Part shown: positions 13,627 to 21,091 of the stretch, piece after piece
Layout: each line of letters starts with the position of its first letter
How positions within the stretch are numbered: the stretch's first letter is position 1
Source of the DNA: Spirochaetaceae bacterium
GTDB taxonomy: Bacteria > Spirochaetota > Spirochaetia > SZUA-6 > Fen-1364
Assembly: GCA_003141795.1 (NCBI GenBank)
Contig: PLNO01000291.1
Span: 6,051 to 27,141, forward strand
Length of the DNA: 21,091 bases
Direction: 5' to 3'
Program-made: the position numbers and the translations under genes
The notes under the pieces: generated by a model
What the model saw: the letters and a program-made list of their open reading frames with translations, nothing else
What the model was told of the DNA's origin: nothing
The model's database searches: none

Positions 13627-14932
13627 ACTTCGCCATCTTGCTGTAGAGGGTCTTGCGGCTCATGTTCAGTATTTCCGCCGTCCTGGAACGATTGTACTTC
13701 GTGCTCTGGAGGATCCGTACGATCAAGTCCCTTTCCATTTCCTGGCGGATATCGGCGGGCTCGGCGGCGTATCCCTCACCGAGGAAATGGACCGGCAGGT
13801 CCTCCATCTCGATGCGCTCGTTCGGAGACATCGCCGTGGCGTAGTTCACGACGTTCTTGAGCTCGCGCACGTTTCCCGGCCAGTCGTAGGCCTGGAACCG
13901 CGCCGCGACGTCGGGCGCCAGCTCCTTGCGGCCGTCGGCGGTGCGCTCCGAGAGGAAGTGCCCGACGAGGAGCGGGATGTCTCCCTTGCGCTCCCGCAGG
14001 GGAGGGACCGAGAGAACGGCGGCGTTGAGGCGATAGTACAGATCCTCCCGGAAGAGGTTCTTCCGTGTAAGCTCCACCAGATCCTTGTTCGTCGCGGCGA
14101 TGAACCTCACGTCGACCTTGATGGTTGCGCTCCCCCCCAGCCGCCGTATCTCGTTGTTCTGCAGCGTCCGCAGGATCTTGGCCTGGATGCCGAGGGGCAT
14201 GTCGCCGATCTCGTCGAGAAAGAGGGTGCTGCCGTCAGCCGTCTCGAAGAGGCCCTTGAAAAGGGCATCGGCTCCCGTGTAGGCCCCCTTCTCGTGACCG
14301 AAAAGCTCGTTGTCCAGGAGGGACTCGGGAAGGGCCACGCAGTTGACCTTGACCATCGGCCGCGCGCTGCGCGACGAGGCGGCGTGGATGTAATCGGCGA
14401 ACACCTCCTTGCCGGTCCCGCTCTCTCCGCCGATCAGGATCGGAAGATCCGTCACGGCCAGTTTTTCCATCTTGTTCCTGAGGGCGATCATGAGGGGGTC
14501 CTCGGTAACGATCGTGGCGGAAAGCTCCCGGAGCCGCGATTTGAGATGGGTGTTCTCCTCCTGAAGCTTGGAGAACTCCAGTGCCTTTTCCACCGTCATG
14601 AGGAGCTCGTCGAAATCCAGGGGCTTCTTCACGTAGTCGAAGGCGCCGAGCTTGAGGGAGAGCACGGCCGTTTCCACCGAGGCGAAAGCGGTGATCATGA
14701 TCACGGGAACGGTTGTGTCGACCGCCTGCAGCCTCTTCAACACGTCGATGCCGCTCTCTTCGCCCAGCATGATGTCGAGGAGAACGACGTCGATCCTGCT
14801 CGACGAAAACGCGGCCAGCGCCTCCCTGCCGCTGGTGGCGATCTCCGTGCGATAGCCCAGGTGCTCGAAATTCTGCGCCAGACTTTTGCAGACCTTCACC
14901 TTGTCGTCGATGACAAGGATGCCCCTTCCCAT
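13610..14932 (-). CDS. NtrC-family sigma-54 response regulator
   Basis: The 440-residue protein has an N-terminal receiver with phospho-acceptor Asp53 (LLDIML) and Lys102-103, a coiled linker, an AAA+ domain with Walker A GESGTGKE (169-176), the sigma-54 contact loop GAYTGA (216-221, a common variant of GAFTGA) and Walker B TLFLDE (236-241), and a Fis-type helix-turn-helix at the C-terminus (RTAEILNMSRKTLYSKM). It remodels sigma-54 RNA polymerase when phosphorylated, presumably by the kinase encoded downstream with a 17-base overlap. A good sigma-54 promoter precedes the divergent transporter operon, its likely target. Its own promoter is a consensus sigma-70 site next to the probable binding repeat. 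Confidence 0.95.
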   Translation of the reverse strand: MGRGILVIDDKVKVCKSLAQNFEHLGYRTEIATSGREALAAFSSSRIDVVLLDIMLGEESGIDVLKRLQAVDTTVPVIMITAFASVETAVLSLKLGAFDYVKKPLDFDELLMTVEKALEFSKLQEENTHLKSRLRELSATIVTEDPLMIALRNKMEKLAVTDLPILIGGESGTGKEVFADYIHAASSRSARPMVKVNCVALPESLLDNELFGHEKGAYTGADALFKGLFETADGSTLFLDEIGDMPLGIQAKILRTLQNNEIRRLGGSATIKVDVRFIAATNKDLVELTRKNLFREDLYYRLNAAVLSVPPLRERKGDIPLLVGHFLSERTADGRKELAPDVAARFQAYDWPGNVRELKNVVNYATAMSPNERIEMEDLPVHFLGEGYAAEPADIRQEMERDLIVRILQSTKYNRSRTAEILNMSRKTLYSKMAKYGLNA

Positions 14933-14946
14933 TTTTTACCGCCGGA

Positions 14947-14987
14947 TTTACTCACTTCGATTTCGCAGTGTGAGTAAAAATTACTCA
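14947..14987. promoter_or_regulatory. Inverted repeat: probable binding site of the sigma-54 regulator
   Basis: TTTACTCAC (14947-14955) and GTGAGTAAA (14970-14978) are perfect 9-bp inverted arms, and a third half-site TTACTCA follows at 14981-14987. The repeat is about 165 bases upstream of the predicted sigma-54 start, a normal distance for an enhancer site. It also lies just downstream of the sigma-70 promoter of the regulator operon, so binding could repress that operon. Confidence 0.65.
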
Positions 14988-14990
14988 AGA

Positions 14991-15019
14991 ATTATAGAGG
15001 CTCGAAAACGCGCTGTCAA
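14991..15019 (-). promoter_or_regulatory. Perfect-consensus sigma-70 promoter of the regulator-kinase operon
   Basis: On the minus strand TTGACA (15019-15014) is followed after 17 bases by TATAAT (14996-14991), an exact match to the sigma-70 consensus at optimal spacing. Transcription would start near 14984 and read through the inverted repeat into the response-regulator gene starting at 14932. Confidence 0.8.
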
Positions 15020-15045
15020 TTTTTATTTATGCCATTGGCTTAAAA

Positions 15046-15054
15046 TGCTATAAT
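15046..15054 (+). promoter_or_regulatory. Extended -10 sigma-70 promoter upstream of the transporter operon
   Basis: TGCTATAAT is a perfect extended -10 element (TGn plus TATAAT). No good -35 sits at 16-18 bases upstream, which extended -10 promoters tolerate. It could give basal transcription of the operon starting at 15181. Confidence 0.5.
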
Positions 15055-15102
15055 ACAGTGAATTATCGAATAGAGACGGCATCCGTGGAAAATGCTCTCC
15101 CA

Positions 15103-15118
15103 TGGCACGCTTTGTGCA
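15103..15118 (+). promoter_or_regulatory. Sigma-54 (-24/-12) promoter of the sugar transport operon
   Basis: TGGCACGCTTTGTGCA matches TGGCACG-N4-TTGCA at all but one position, with GG and GC exactly 12 bases apart. Transcription would start near 15129, about 52 bases before the ATG of the binding-protein gene. The divergent NtrC-type regulator with GAYTGA supports a sigma-54 promoter here. Confidence 0.82.
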
Positions 15119-15137
15119 TCTAGTCGTAACATCATTA

Positions 15138-15152
15138 CCGGAAGTTTTCCGG
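15138..15152 (+). other. Leader hairpin near the 5' end of the transporter mRNA
   Basis: CCGGAA-GTT-TTCCGG is a perfect 6-bp stem within about 10 bases of the predicted sigma-54 start site. It may stabilise the message; no riboswitch-like structure is visible. Confidence 0.35.
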
Positions 15153-15180
15153 CGAGAAAAAGCGAAGGAGGAGACAGGCA

Positions 15181-16140
15181 ATGAAAAGGATTCGGTCTCT
15201 CGTGCTCATCCTATCCGTGGTCGCGATGGTGTTTTCGGCCACGGCCGTGACCGCTCAGGCGAAGCAGATCAAGATCGCCATGGTGAACCTTGCGCAGAGC
15301 AGCCCGTACTTCATCGGCATGGCTGAGGCGGTGAAGCAGGAAGCCGCTCACTTCACCAACGTCAAGGTCATCGTTACCGACGCCAAGGGCGACGCCCAGA
15401 AGCTGACGTCCGACGTGGAAGACGTGCTTGCCCAGAACGTCAATGGGATCATCCTCAGCGGCGCATGGCTCGAGTCCGCTCCCGAGGTCCTGGACGCGAT
15501 CAAGAAAGCCAACGTCCCCCTGGTCCTCGTCGACAGGATGTTCACGGGCCCCAGCAGTGATCAGTACACCAGCTGGGTGGGTCCGGACAACCTTGCTATC
15601 GGCAAGCAGGTCGGCGCCTACATCGCGAAGCGCCTCAAAGGCGTCGGGACCGTCGTCATCCTGAAGGGCGGACCGGCGGACAATTCGATCGGCTACAACC
15701 GCACCAACGGCGTGCTCTCAGAGCTGAAGAAGACCAAGATCGTGACCATCGCCGCCCCGAACTACGGCGGATGGAGCTCGGACGGCGGCTTCAAGCTCAT
15801 GGAGGACATGCTGGCCAAGTATAAACAGATCGACGCCGTGTTCTCCGAGAACGACTCCATGGCCCTCGGCGCGCAGAAAGCCATCGCCGACGCCAAGCGC
15901 ACCGACAAGATATTCCTCTGCGGAGTCGACGGCGAAAAAGCGGCCCTGGAGCAGATCTCCAAGAAGACCAACTATGCCGCGAGCGGGCTCAACAGCTCCG
16001 ATCAGATCGGCCGGGCCAGCTTCGGCCGCATCATGGCCATCATCGCGGGCGCCGCCTCCGAAAAGAACACCGTCATGCCCTCGCCCATCATCACGATCGA
16101 TAACGTCGCCCGGTTCTATTTCCCCGAGAGTGTATTCTAG
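15181..16140 (+). CDS. Ribose-type (CUT2) periplasmic sugar-binding protein
   Basis: The 319-residue protein begins with a classical signal peptide (MKRIRSLVLILSVVAMVFSA, cleavage probably after AQA at 25-27; no lipobox). The mature part is an RbsB-like two-lobe periplasmic binding protein: IKIAMVNLAQSSPYFIGM, VTDAKGDAQKLTSDVEDVLAQ, GIILSG, VPLVLVDR, and FSENDSMALGAQKAIADA, which matches the family's ENDxMALGA motif. It delivers the sugar to the ATPase and permease encoded at 17660-20130. It follows the sigma-54 promoter and a strong AAGGAGGAG ribosome site. The exact sugar cannot be told; the accompanying aldehyde dehydrogenase hints at a substrate whose breakdown gives an aldehyde. Confidence 0.92.
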   Translation: MKRIRSLVLILSVVAMVFSATAVTAQAKQIKIAMVNLAQSSPYFIGMAEAVKQEAAHFTNVKVIVTDAKGDAQKLTSDVEDVLAQNVNGIILSGAWLESAPEVLDAIKKANVPLVLVDRMFTGPSSDQYTSWVGPDNLAIGKQVGAYIAKRLKGVGTVVILKGGPADNSIGYNRTNGVLSELKKTKIVTIAAPNYGGWSSDGGFKLMEDMLAKYKQIDAVFSENDSMALGAQKAIADAKRTDKIFLCGVDGEKAALEQISKKTNYAASGLNSSDQIGRASFGRIMAIIAGAASEKNTVMPSPIITIDNVARFYFPESVF

Positions 16141-16149
16141 GATTTCCCC

Positions 16150-16170
16150 GGCCCCTCGAAACGAGGGGCC
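16150..16170 (+). other. Intercistronic GC hairpin after the binding-protein gene
   Basis: GGCCCCTCG-AAA-CGAGGGGCC is a perfect 9-bp stem 10 bases after the binding-protein stop. There is no U-run, so it is more likely an mRNA-stabilising or partial attenuation element that keeps binding-protein mRNA more abundant than downstream messages, as in other binding-protein-dependent operons, than a full terminator. Confidence 0.55.
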
Positions 16171-16196
16171 GCACTTTCCCCCTTTGGAGACCGCAT

Positions 16197-17663
16197 ATGA
16201 AGATGCTCATCGACAGCCAGTGGACCGATTCAACCGACCGCAGGACGCTGCCAGTCCGCAACCCCGGGACCGGGGACGTCATCGACGAGGTCCCCCTGGC
16301 CACGGAGGCTGACGTCGACCGCGCCTTGAAAGCAGCGGCGGAAGGCAGCGCGCGGATGCGCGCGATGCCCGCGCACCGGCGCTCGGCAGTCCTGACCCGA
16401 GCGGCTGCGGCCATCCAGGCCAGAAACGAAGAGCTCGCCACGCTGCTGGCCCGTGAGAACGGCAAGCCGATCAGCCAGACCCGGGCAGAGGTCGAGGTGG
16501 CGGGGCGTCTGTTCAGCGGCTTCGCGGAGGAAGGTCGGCGGATGTTCGGCCGGACCATCCCGATGGACGCGGTTCCCGGCAATGAGCGTCACTTCGCCCT
16601 GACGATCAGGCAGCCCCTCGGTGTGGTTGCCGCGATCATTCCCTTCAACTACCCCGTGGAGCTCTACGCCCACAAGGCCGCGGCGGCACTGGCCGCCGGC
16701 AACGCGCTCATCGCCAAGCCGCCCAGCGCCTGCCCCCTCACCCTCCTCAGGGTCGCAGAGATCCTCGAGGCGGCGGGCCTCCCGCGCGGTGCGCACCAGA
16801 TGATCACGGGAGCCGGCGAGCTGGTCGGAGAGCGTCTTGCCCGAAGCCCCGTCGTGCGCCTCCTCTCCCTCACGGGCAGCATCGCTGTCGGGATCAGGCT
16901 CACCGAGCTCGGCGCGAAGAACCTCCAGAAGATCCACCTCGAGCTCGGCGGGAACGACGCCATGATCGTCTGCGCGGACGCGGACCTCGAGAAGGCAACG
17001 GATGCGGTCGTCCTCGGCCGGCTGGCCCGCGGGAACGGCCAGATCTGCTGCGCCGTCAAGCGCATCTTCATCGATCAGAGCATCTACGCCGAGTTCTGCA
17101 CGCTCCTGGCCTCCAAGGCGGCACGCCTGAAGGTCGGCGACCAGCTCGCCGAGGATACCGACTGCGGGCCGCTGATCACGGAGAGCGCAGCGATGAAGGT
17201 CGAAGCCTCGATCAAAGAGGCGGTGAAGGCGGGAGCGAAGGTGCTGTACGGCGGGACCCGCCGCGGTGCGTTCGTCGTTCCCACCGTCCTCTCCGACGTT
17301 CCCCCCACGGTTCCGCTCTTCAATGAGGAGACCTTCGGGCCGGTAGCCCCCCTTGCCGCCTTCTCGGACGTCGACGAGGCCGTCCGCATGGCCAACGGCA
17401 GCACCTTCGGCCTGCAGGCGGCGGTCTTCACGAACGACATCTCCCGCGCAATGACAGTCGCACGCCAGCTGGAGGCCGGGAGCGTGATCATCAACTGGTC
17501 CACGGCCCTCCGCGCGGAGAACGTGCCCTTCGGGGGAATCAAGATGAGCGGCCACGGACGGGAAGCGCTGCACGACACCCTGATCGACATGACGGAGCAG
17601 AAGGCCATCATCATCCACAATGCCTTTCCCCCTGCTCCGGGCCAGGAGCGCGAAGAATCATGA
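16197..17663 (+). CDS. NAD(P)-dependent aldehyde dehydrogenase
   Basis: The 488-residue protein is a full-length aldehyde dehydrogenase superfamily member with catalytic Asn151 (PFNYP), Lys174 in the cofactor-binding IAKPPS, Glu249 (LELGGND), the nucleophile Cys284 in NGQICC, and Glu378 in EETFGPV. It oxidises an aldehyde to an acid (or acyl product). GGAG lies 7 bases before the ATG. Its stop overlaps the start of the ABC ATPase gene (ATGA), placing it inside the sugar-transport operon, so the substrate is probably derived from the imported compound. The specific substrate is not predictable from motifs. Confidence 0.92.
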   Translation: MKMLIDSQWTDSTDRRTLPVRNPGTGDVIDEVPLATEADVDRALKAAAEGSARMRAMPAHRRSAVLTRAAAAIQARNEELATLLARENGKPISQTRAEVEVAGRLFSGFAEEGRRMFGRTIPMDAVPGNERHFALTIRQPLGVVAAIIPFNYPVELYAHKAAAALAAGNALIAKPPSACPLTLLRVAEILEAAGLPRGAHQMITGAGELVGERLARSPVVRLLSLTGSIAVGIRLTELGAKNLQKIHLELGGNDAMIVCADADLEKATDAVVLGRLARGNGQICCAVKRIFIDQSIYAEFCTLLASKAARLKVGDQLAEDTDCGPLITESAAMKVEASIKEAVKAGAKVLYGGTRRGAFVVPTVLSDVPPTVPLFNEETFGPVAPLAAFSDVDEAVRMANGSTFGLQAAVFTNDISRAMTVARQLEAGSVIINWSTALRAENVPFGGIKMSGHGREALHDTLIDMTEQKAIIIHNAFPPAPGQEREES

Positions 17664-19180
17664 GCGCCGATGCATTCCTCCGCATGGAGGGCATCGACAA
17701 GAAGTACGGCGGCACGATCGCCCTGAAGGGCGTGAGCCTGTCCGCCGAGCTCGGCGAGGTCCACGCCCTCGTGGGCGAAAACGGTGCCGGCAAGTCCACT
17801 CTGATGAATATCCTCTCCGGTGCCGTCGTGCCCGACGCGGGAAGCATTTCCCTGGGCCGGACGGCGGTGACGATGCGCTCTCCTCACCACGCCAATGCGC
17901 TGGGCATACGCGCGGTGCATCAGGAGTTCAGCCTCGTACCGCAGCTCTCCATCGCCGAGAACATCCTCATGGGAAAGCTGCCCACCCGCGGCAGGCGGCG
18001 CATGGTGATCGACTGGCCCCGGGCCTACAAGAGGGCGCGTGAGCTCCTCTCCGAGCTCGGATTCGCCGGCCTGGACGAGCATACCCGCGTCTACCGCCTG
18101 AGCGTCTCCCAGCAGCAGGTGGTGGAGATCGCCAAGGCTCTGGCCGAAAAACCGAGCGTGCTGATCCTCGACGAGCCGTCGGCGGTGCTCTCGAAGGAGG
18201 AGCTCTCCCTCCTCTTCGCCCTCATCCGGCGGCTCAGGGCGGAGAAGACGCTCATACTGTACATCTCCCACAGGCTCGAGGAGGTGTTCGAGATCGCCGA
18301 CCGTATCACCGTGCTCAGGGACGGCGAAGTGGTCGACACGGTGCGGCGCGATTCCATCGACCAGAACGACCTGATCCGCATGATGGTGGGCCGCTCCTTC
18401 GAGGAAATCTATCCGAAGCGCAAGACGAGGATCGCTGATGAGGTGCTGAGTGTCCGCGGGCTCACCCGCGAGGGTGAGTTCAGCGATATCGAGTTTTCCC
18501 TGCACCGCGGCGAGGTGCTGGGCATGTTCGGCCTCGTCGGAAGCGGTAGGACCGCCGTGGCCAGGAGCATATTCGGGGCGGAACCCCCCGCATCCGGCAG
18601 CATCCGCGTGGAGGGCACGCCCCTCAGGATGCGTACTCCCCACGACGCGGTGAGCGCCGGAATCTCCCTGGTGACGGAGGACCGCAAGCGGGACGGGCTC
18701 GTGATGACCGCCACGATCTGCGACAATGTGAGCCTCGCGTCTTTTCCCCGCATGAGCCGCGGGATAGTCTTGAAGCGAAAGCTGCAGGAAAGGCTTGTGG
18801 AGGGAAAAATCAAGGAGCTCGCGCTGAAGCCCCAGAGGATCGGGGCATACGTTCGGACACTGAGCGGGGGCAACCAGCAGAAGGTGGTCCTCGCCAAGTG
18901 GCTCCTGTGCAACACGAAAGTCCTCCTCCTCGACGAGCCGACGAGGGGTGTGGACATCGGCGCGAAGGTGGAGATCTACCACCTCATCAACGCCCTTGTC
19001 GAGGCGGGGGTGGGGGTGCTCCTCATCTCCTCGGAGATGCTCGAGGTCCTGGGCATGAGCGATCGGATACTGGTCATGCGTGAAGGCCGGCTGGTGGGCG
19101 AGGTCGGACGGGAAGAGGCGAGCGAGGAGGTGCTCCTTCAGCTCGCAGCGGGCGTAGTCGCGACGGAGGGGAAGGCATGA
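17660..19180 (+). CDS. Ribose-type (CUT2) ABC transporter ATPase, RbsA-like
   Basis: The 506-residue protein has the two fused ATPase halves of CUT2 transporters. The first has Walker A GENGAGKST (39-47), signature LSVSQQQ (147-153), Walker B LILDEP (168-173) and His204. The second has the usual degenerate Walker A GLVGSGRT (291-298), a full LSGGNQQK signature (401-408) and LLLDEPTRGVD. It powers sugar uptake with the permease encoded next (ATGA overlap). Its N-half is clearly homologous to the ATPase domain of the kinase at 11776-13626, which lacks the signature loop. Confidence 0.95.
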   Translation: MSADAFLRMEGIDKKYGGTIALKGVSLSAELGEVHALVGENGAGKSTLMNILSGAVVPDAGSISLGRTAVTMRSPHHANALGIRAVHQEFSLVPQLSIAENILMGKLPTRGRRRMVIDWPRAYKRARELLSELGFAGLDEHTRVYRLSVSQQQVVEIAKALAEKPSVLILDEPSAVLSKEELSLLFALIRRLRAEKTLILYISHRLEEVFEIADRITVLRDGEVVDTVRRDSIDQNDLIRMMVGRSFEEIYPKRKTRIADEVLSVRGLTREGEFSDIEFSLHRGEVLGMFGLVGSGRTAVARSIFGAEPPASGSIRVEGTPLRMRTPHDAVSAGISLVTEDRKRDGLVMTATICDNVSLASFPRMSRGIVLKRKLQERLVEGKIKELALKPQRIGAYVRTLSGGNQQKVVLAKWLLCNTKVLLLDEPTRGVDIGAKVEIYHLINALVEAGVGVLLISSEMLEVLGMSDRILVMREGRLVGEVGREEASEEVLLQLAAGVVATEGKA

Positions 19181-20130
19181 AGACGAATGCACCATTGATG
19201 GAGAGGACCAGGTCGATTTTCAAGGTCCGCTCGTCCGACCTCATCTTCCTGGCGATATTCGCCGTCCTGTTCCTGGTGAGCTCCCTGGTTCTGGAGACCT
19301 TCCTCACCTCCCGGAATCTCCTCAACATCTCCCGACAGGTCGTCACGAACGGCCTCATCAGCATCGGGATGCTCATCGTCATCCTCACCGGCGGCATCGA
19401 TCTGTCGGTGGGGTGCACCGTGGCCCTGTGCGGCATCATGGCGACGGGGCTCCAGCGGGTGATGCCGACCACCCTCGCGATCCTCGTCGCGCTGGGGGTC
19501 GGCCTGTTGATAGGGTTCGCCAACGGCTTCTTCATCGCCCGTTTCAAGCTTCAGCCCTTCATCGTCACCCTTGCGACGATGGGGGTCGTCCGCGGGGTGA
19601 CCTACGTGTTCTCGGAGACCCCGCAGTCTCCCGTCGACCCACTCTTCCGTTCCCTGCTGGGCGGGGGGTTCATCGGTACCATTCCCGTCGCGCCCCTCAT
19701 CATGATCGGCTTCTACTTCCTCGCCTGGTTCTTCCTCAATCGGACCATTCCCGGCAGGGCGATCGGGGCGATCGGCGGCAACGTGGAGGCCGTGCGGCTG
19801 GCCGGCATCAGCGTCAAGGGCCACCTCATCCTCGCCTACATGCTCTGCGGGTTCTTCGCCAGTGTCGCGGGCATAATACTGGCCTCGCGGCTGGGCATCG
19901 CCCAGCCCAGCGTCGGAGCCGGATTCGAGCTCGACGCCATTGCGGCCGTGGTCATCGGCGGAGGGGTCATGAGCGGCGGAAGCGGCGGAGCCATCGGCAC
20001 GTTCTGCGGCGTCCTGGCCCTCGGCTTCATCGACAATCTGCTCAACCAGTTCAACGTCCAGTCCTACTACCAGCAGATCGTCAAGGGGCTCATCATCCTC
20101 GCGGCGGTGATCTCGCGCCGAAAGAAATGA
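19177..20130 (+). CDS. Ribose-type (CUT2) ABC transporter permease, RbsC-like
   Basis: The 317-residue inner-membrane protein has about 8-10 hydrophobic segments and the family motif LTGGIDLSVG (residues about 68-77). Further typical blocks are NGFFIARFKLQPFIVTLATM and GGGVMSGGSGGAIGT. A single permease gene implies a homodimer, as in RbsC. The start overlaps the end of the ATPase gene (ATGA). It is the last gene of the operon; a few short GC repeats lie in 20131-20166 before the convergent PLP gene, but no clear terminator. Confidence 0.94.
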   Translation: MKTNAPLMERTRSIFKVRSSDLIFLAIFAVLFLVSSLVLETFLTSRNLLNISRQVVTNGLISIGMLIVILTGGIDLSVGCTVALCGIMATGLQRVMPTTLAILVALGVGLLIGFANGFFIARFKLQPFIVTLATMGVVRGVTYVFSETPQSPVDPLFRSLLGGGFIGTIPVAPLIMIGFYFLAWFFLNRTIPGRAIGAIGGNVEAVRLAGISVKGHLILAYMLCGFFASVAGIILASRLGIAQPSVGAGFELDAIAAVVIGGGVMSGGSGGAIGTFCGVLALGFIDNLLNQFNVQSYYQQIVKGLIILAAVISRRKK

Positions 20131-20166
20131 GGGCGTGACGCCGCCTGACCGTCCGACGGTGTAGCG

Positions 20167-21091
20167 CTATCTCTCCACGCCCGCGGCTCCCAACGCCTCG
20201 TCGAGCGACGCAAGAACGGGACCGATGTCCCTCTCCGACCCTACGGCGACCCGGAGGAGGAACCGGGGAAGCCCGATCGCGGCAAGCTCTTCGTCCGTGC
20301 TCTCGTAATGCGTGAGAAGCGTGTACGGACAGAGGAGCGTTTCGTCCGATCCGAGGCTCGGCGCCTTGTGGATGCCGATGAGCGCTGAATCGTAGAAGGC
20401 GCGCAGGCCCTCCAGAGTGTCGTTGCGGAGGGCGAACCCGATGACGCTTCCCGGACCTTTCAGGATCCGCCGTGCGACCGAGTAGCTGCGATGGGATGGA
20501 AGCGCATTGAAGAAGACCCGGGCCACACCGTGGTGAGCTTCGAGGAACGCGGCAACCCGCAGCGCGTTCGCATTGAAACGCCTCATGCGCTCTTCGAAGC
20601 TCCCCATGCGCTCTTCCAACACGGCTGCCTCCAGGGGTGACATGCTGTCATCGAGCAGCGCCTGGGACTCCGCCAGCATCCGGGCCGCTGCCGGGTCCCG
20701 CACGATCACCACGCCGCCGCCGTGGTCGTTCCTGCCGTTGAGGAACTTCGTCGTGCTGTGGATCACGTAGTCGGCGCCGTGCTCGAACGGCCGGCAGTTC
20801 GCCGGTGTGGCGATGGTGTTGTCCACCACGAGCGGCACCCCGTGCGCCCGGGCCACCCGCGCCAGGACGTCCAGATCGGGAACGTCGCTCAGCGGATTGG
20901 TGATCGTTTCCGTGAAGATCGCCGCCGTCTCCCCTCCGACCAACCCCTCAAGCCTGTCGAGCTCGTCGACCTCCAGAAAATGGGCATCTCCCAACCGAAG
21001 GCTCTGATGGGTGTCGCTGTAGAGGTGCCCGACCGCGACGACCTGCGACCTCCCCGGCCGGCAGAGGAGCTCGAGCACCCGGGTGATGGCG
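20167..21091 (-). CDS. Cys/Met metabolism PLP-dependent enzyme (partial, N-terminus outside window)
   Basis: The C-terminal part (about 307 codons) of a trans-sulfuration family (cystathionine gamma-synthase/lyase, O-acylhomoserine sulfhydrylase) enzyme; the frame is open to the window edge. Visible are TETITNPLSDVPD, the VVDNTIATP strand with the cofactor Asp, and the Schiff-base Lys in HSTTKFLNGRNDHGGG. Members use PLP to move or eliminate sulfur on Cys/Met precursors. The substrate cannot be fixed without the N-terminus. Because metA here is predicted to make O-acetylhomoserine, a MetY-like or gamma-synthase role is attractive, but the gene is about 10 kb from metA. It is convergent with the permease gene. 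Confidence 0.88.
   Translation of the reverse strand, partial: AITRVLELLCRPGRSQVVAVGHLYSDTHQSLRLGDAHFLEVDELDRLEGLVGGETAAIFTETITNPLSDVPDLDVLARVARAHGVPLVVDNTIATPANCRPFEHGADYVIHSTTKFLNGRNDHGGGVVIVRDPAAARMLAESQALLDDSMSPLEAAVLEERMGSFEERMRRFNANALRVAAFLEAHHGVARVFFNALPSHRSYSVARRILKGPGSVIGFALRNDTLEGLRAFYDSALIGIHKAPSLGSDETLLCPYTLLTHYESTDEELAAIGLPRFLLRVAVGSERDIGPVLASLDEALGAAGVER

Noticed and set aside
15005..15032. IHF site between enhancer repeat and sigma-54 promoter
   Set aside because: An A/T-rich stretch with TCAA is present, but at least two positions disagree with the IHF consensus.
16230..17618. Minus-strand 462-codon open frame opposite the aldehyde dehydrogenase
   Set aside because: Antisense shadow; the plus strand has all catalytic residues of the dehydrogenase.
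17084..19195. Very long minus-strand open frame (703 codons) opposite the RbsA-like gene
   Set aside because: Its translation is low-complexity and rich in His, Asp, Arg and Pro with no family motif, typical of the antisense of a GC-rich gene; the plus strand has clear ATPase motifs throughout.
1..21091. CRISPR array, tRNA, rRNA, transposon ends or phage structural genes
   Set aside because: No regularly spaced repeats, tRNA-like folds, transposase motifs or terminal repeats were seen; the Gp37/Gp68-like gene alone does not make a prophage.

Overview
This window looks like chromosomal DNA from a Gram-negative bacterium with a fairly GC-rich genome. Evidence is a periplasmic solute-binding protein with a signal peptide, a sigma-54-type enhancer-binding regulator with a matching -24/-12 promoter, and a KirBac-type channel. 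A deltaproteobacterial or similar lineage fits, but that is inference. No tRNA, rRNA, CRISPR array, transposase or integrase was found.

Region 1 (about 1-6060) is accessory in character: visibly lower GC, small modules and several gene-free or decayed stretches. On the minus strand are a TcmP / three-Cys (Gp37/Gp68-like) pair and an XRE-ImmA metallopeptidase / MazF-like pair. The XRE-ImmA gene has a near-consensus sigma-70 promoter. Divergent to these, on the plus strand, is a compact two-gene ubiquitin-like cassette. Its first gene joins one ubiquitin-like domain to an E2-like domain. The second gene, one base later, joins a JAB/JAMM peptidase to an E1-like ThiF domain. The whole region reads like a small defence or stress island.

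Region 2 (about 6100-11770) holds a KirBac channel gene, an exported HEAT-repeat protein, and a divergent sulfur-assimilation locus. That locus is metA (with the residue linked to acetyl-CoA use and a short overlapping upstream ORF) facing a JAB/Mec-like peptidase and a three-domain sulfur carrier-E1-rhodanese fusion. The set matches the protein-thiocarboxylate route to homocysteine known from Wolinella (HcyD/HcyS/HcyF with MetA and MetY). A partial Cys/Met-metabolism PLP enzyme lies at the right edge (20167-21091).

Region 3 (11776-20130) is an inducible CUT2 (ribose-type) sugar transport locus with an unusual control module. The histidine kinase carries at its N-terminus an RbsA-like ABC ATPase domain that has lost its signature loop, followed by a PAS-like region and the kinase core. 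It overlaps the gene of its NtrC-family regulator. Divergently transcribed are a solute-binding protein, an aldehyde dehydrogenase, a double ABC ATPase and one permease, the last three linked by ATGA overlaps. The 248-base gap between the two units holds a 9+9 bp inverted repeat (likely enhancer site), a perfect-consensus sigma-70 promoter for the regulator, an extended -10 promoter, and a strong sigma-54 promoter for the transporter. The ABC-kinase fusion could report transporter state directly to the sigma-54 activator. I consider it, together with the ubiquitin-like cassette, the most interesting content here.
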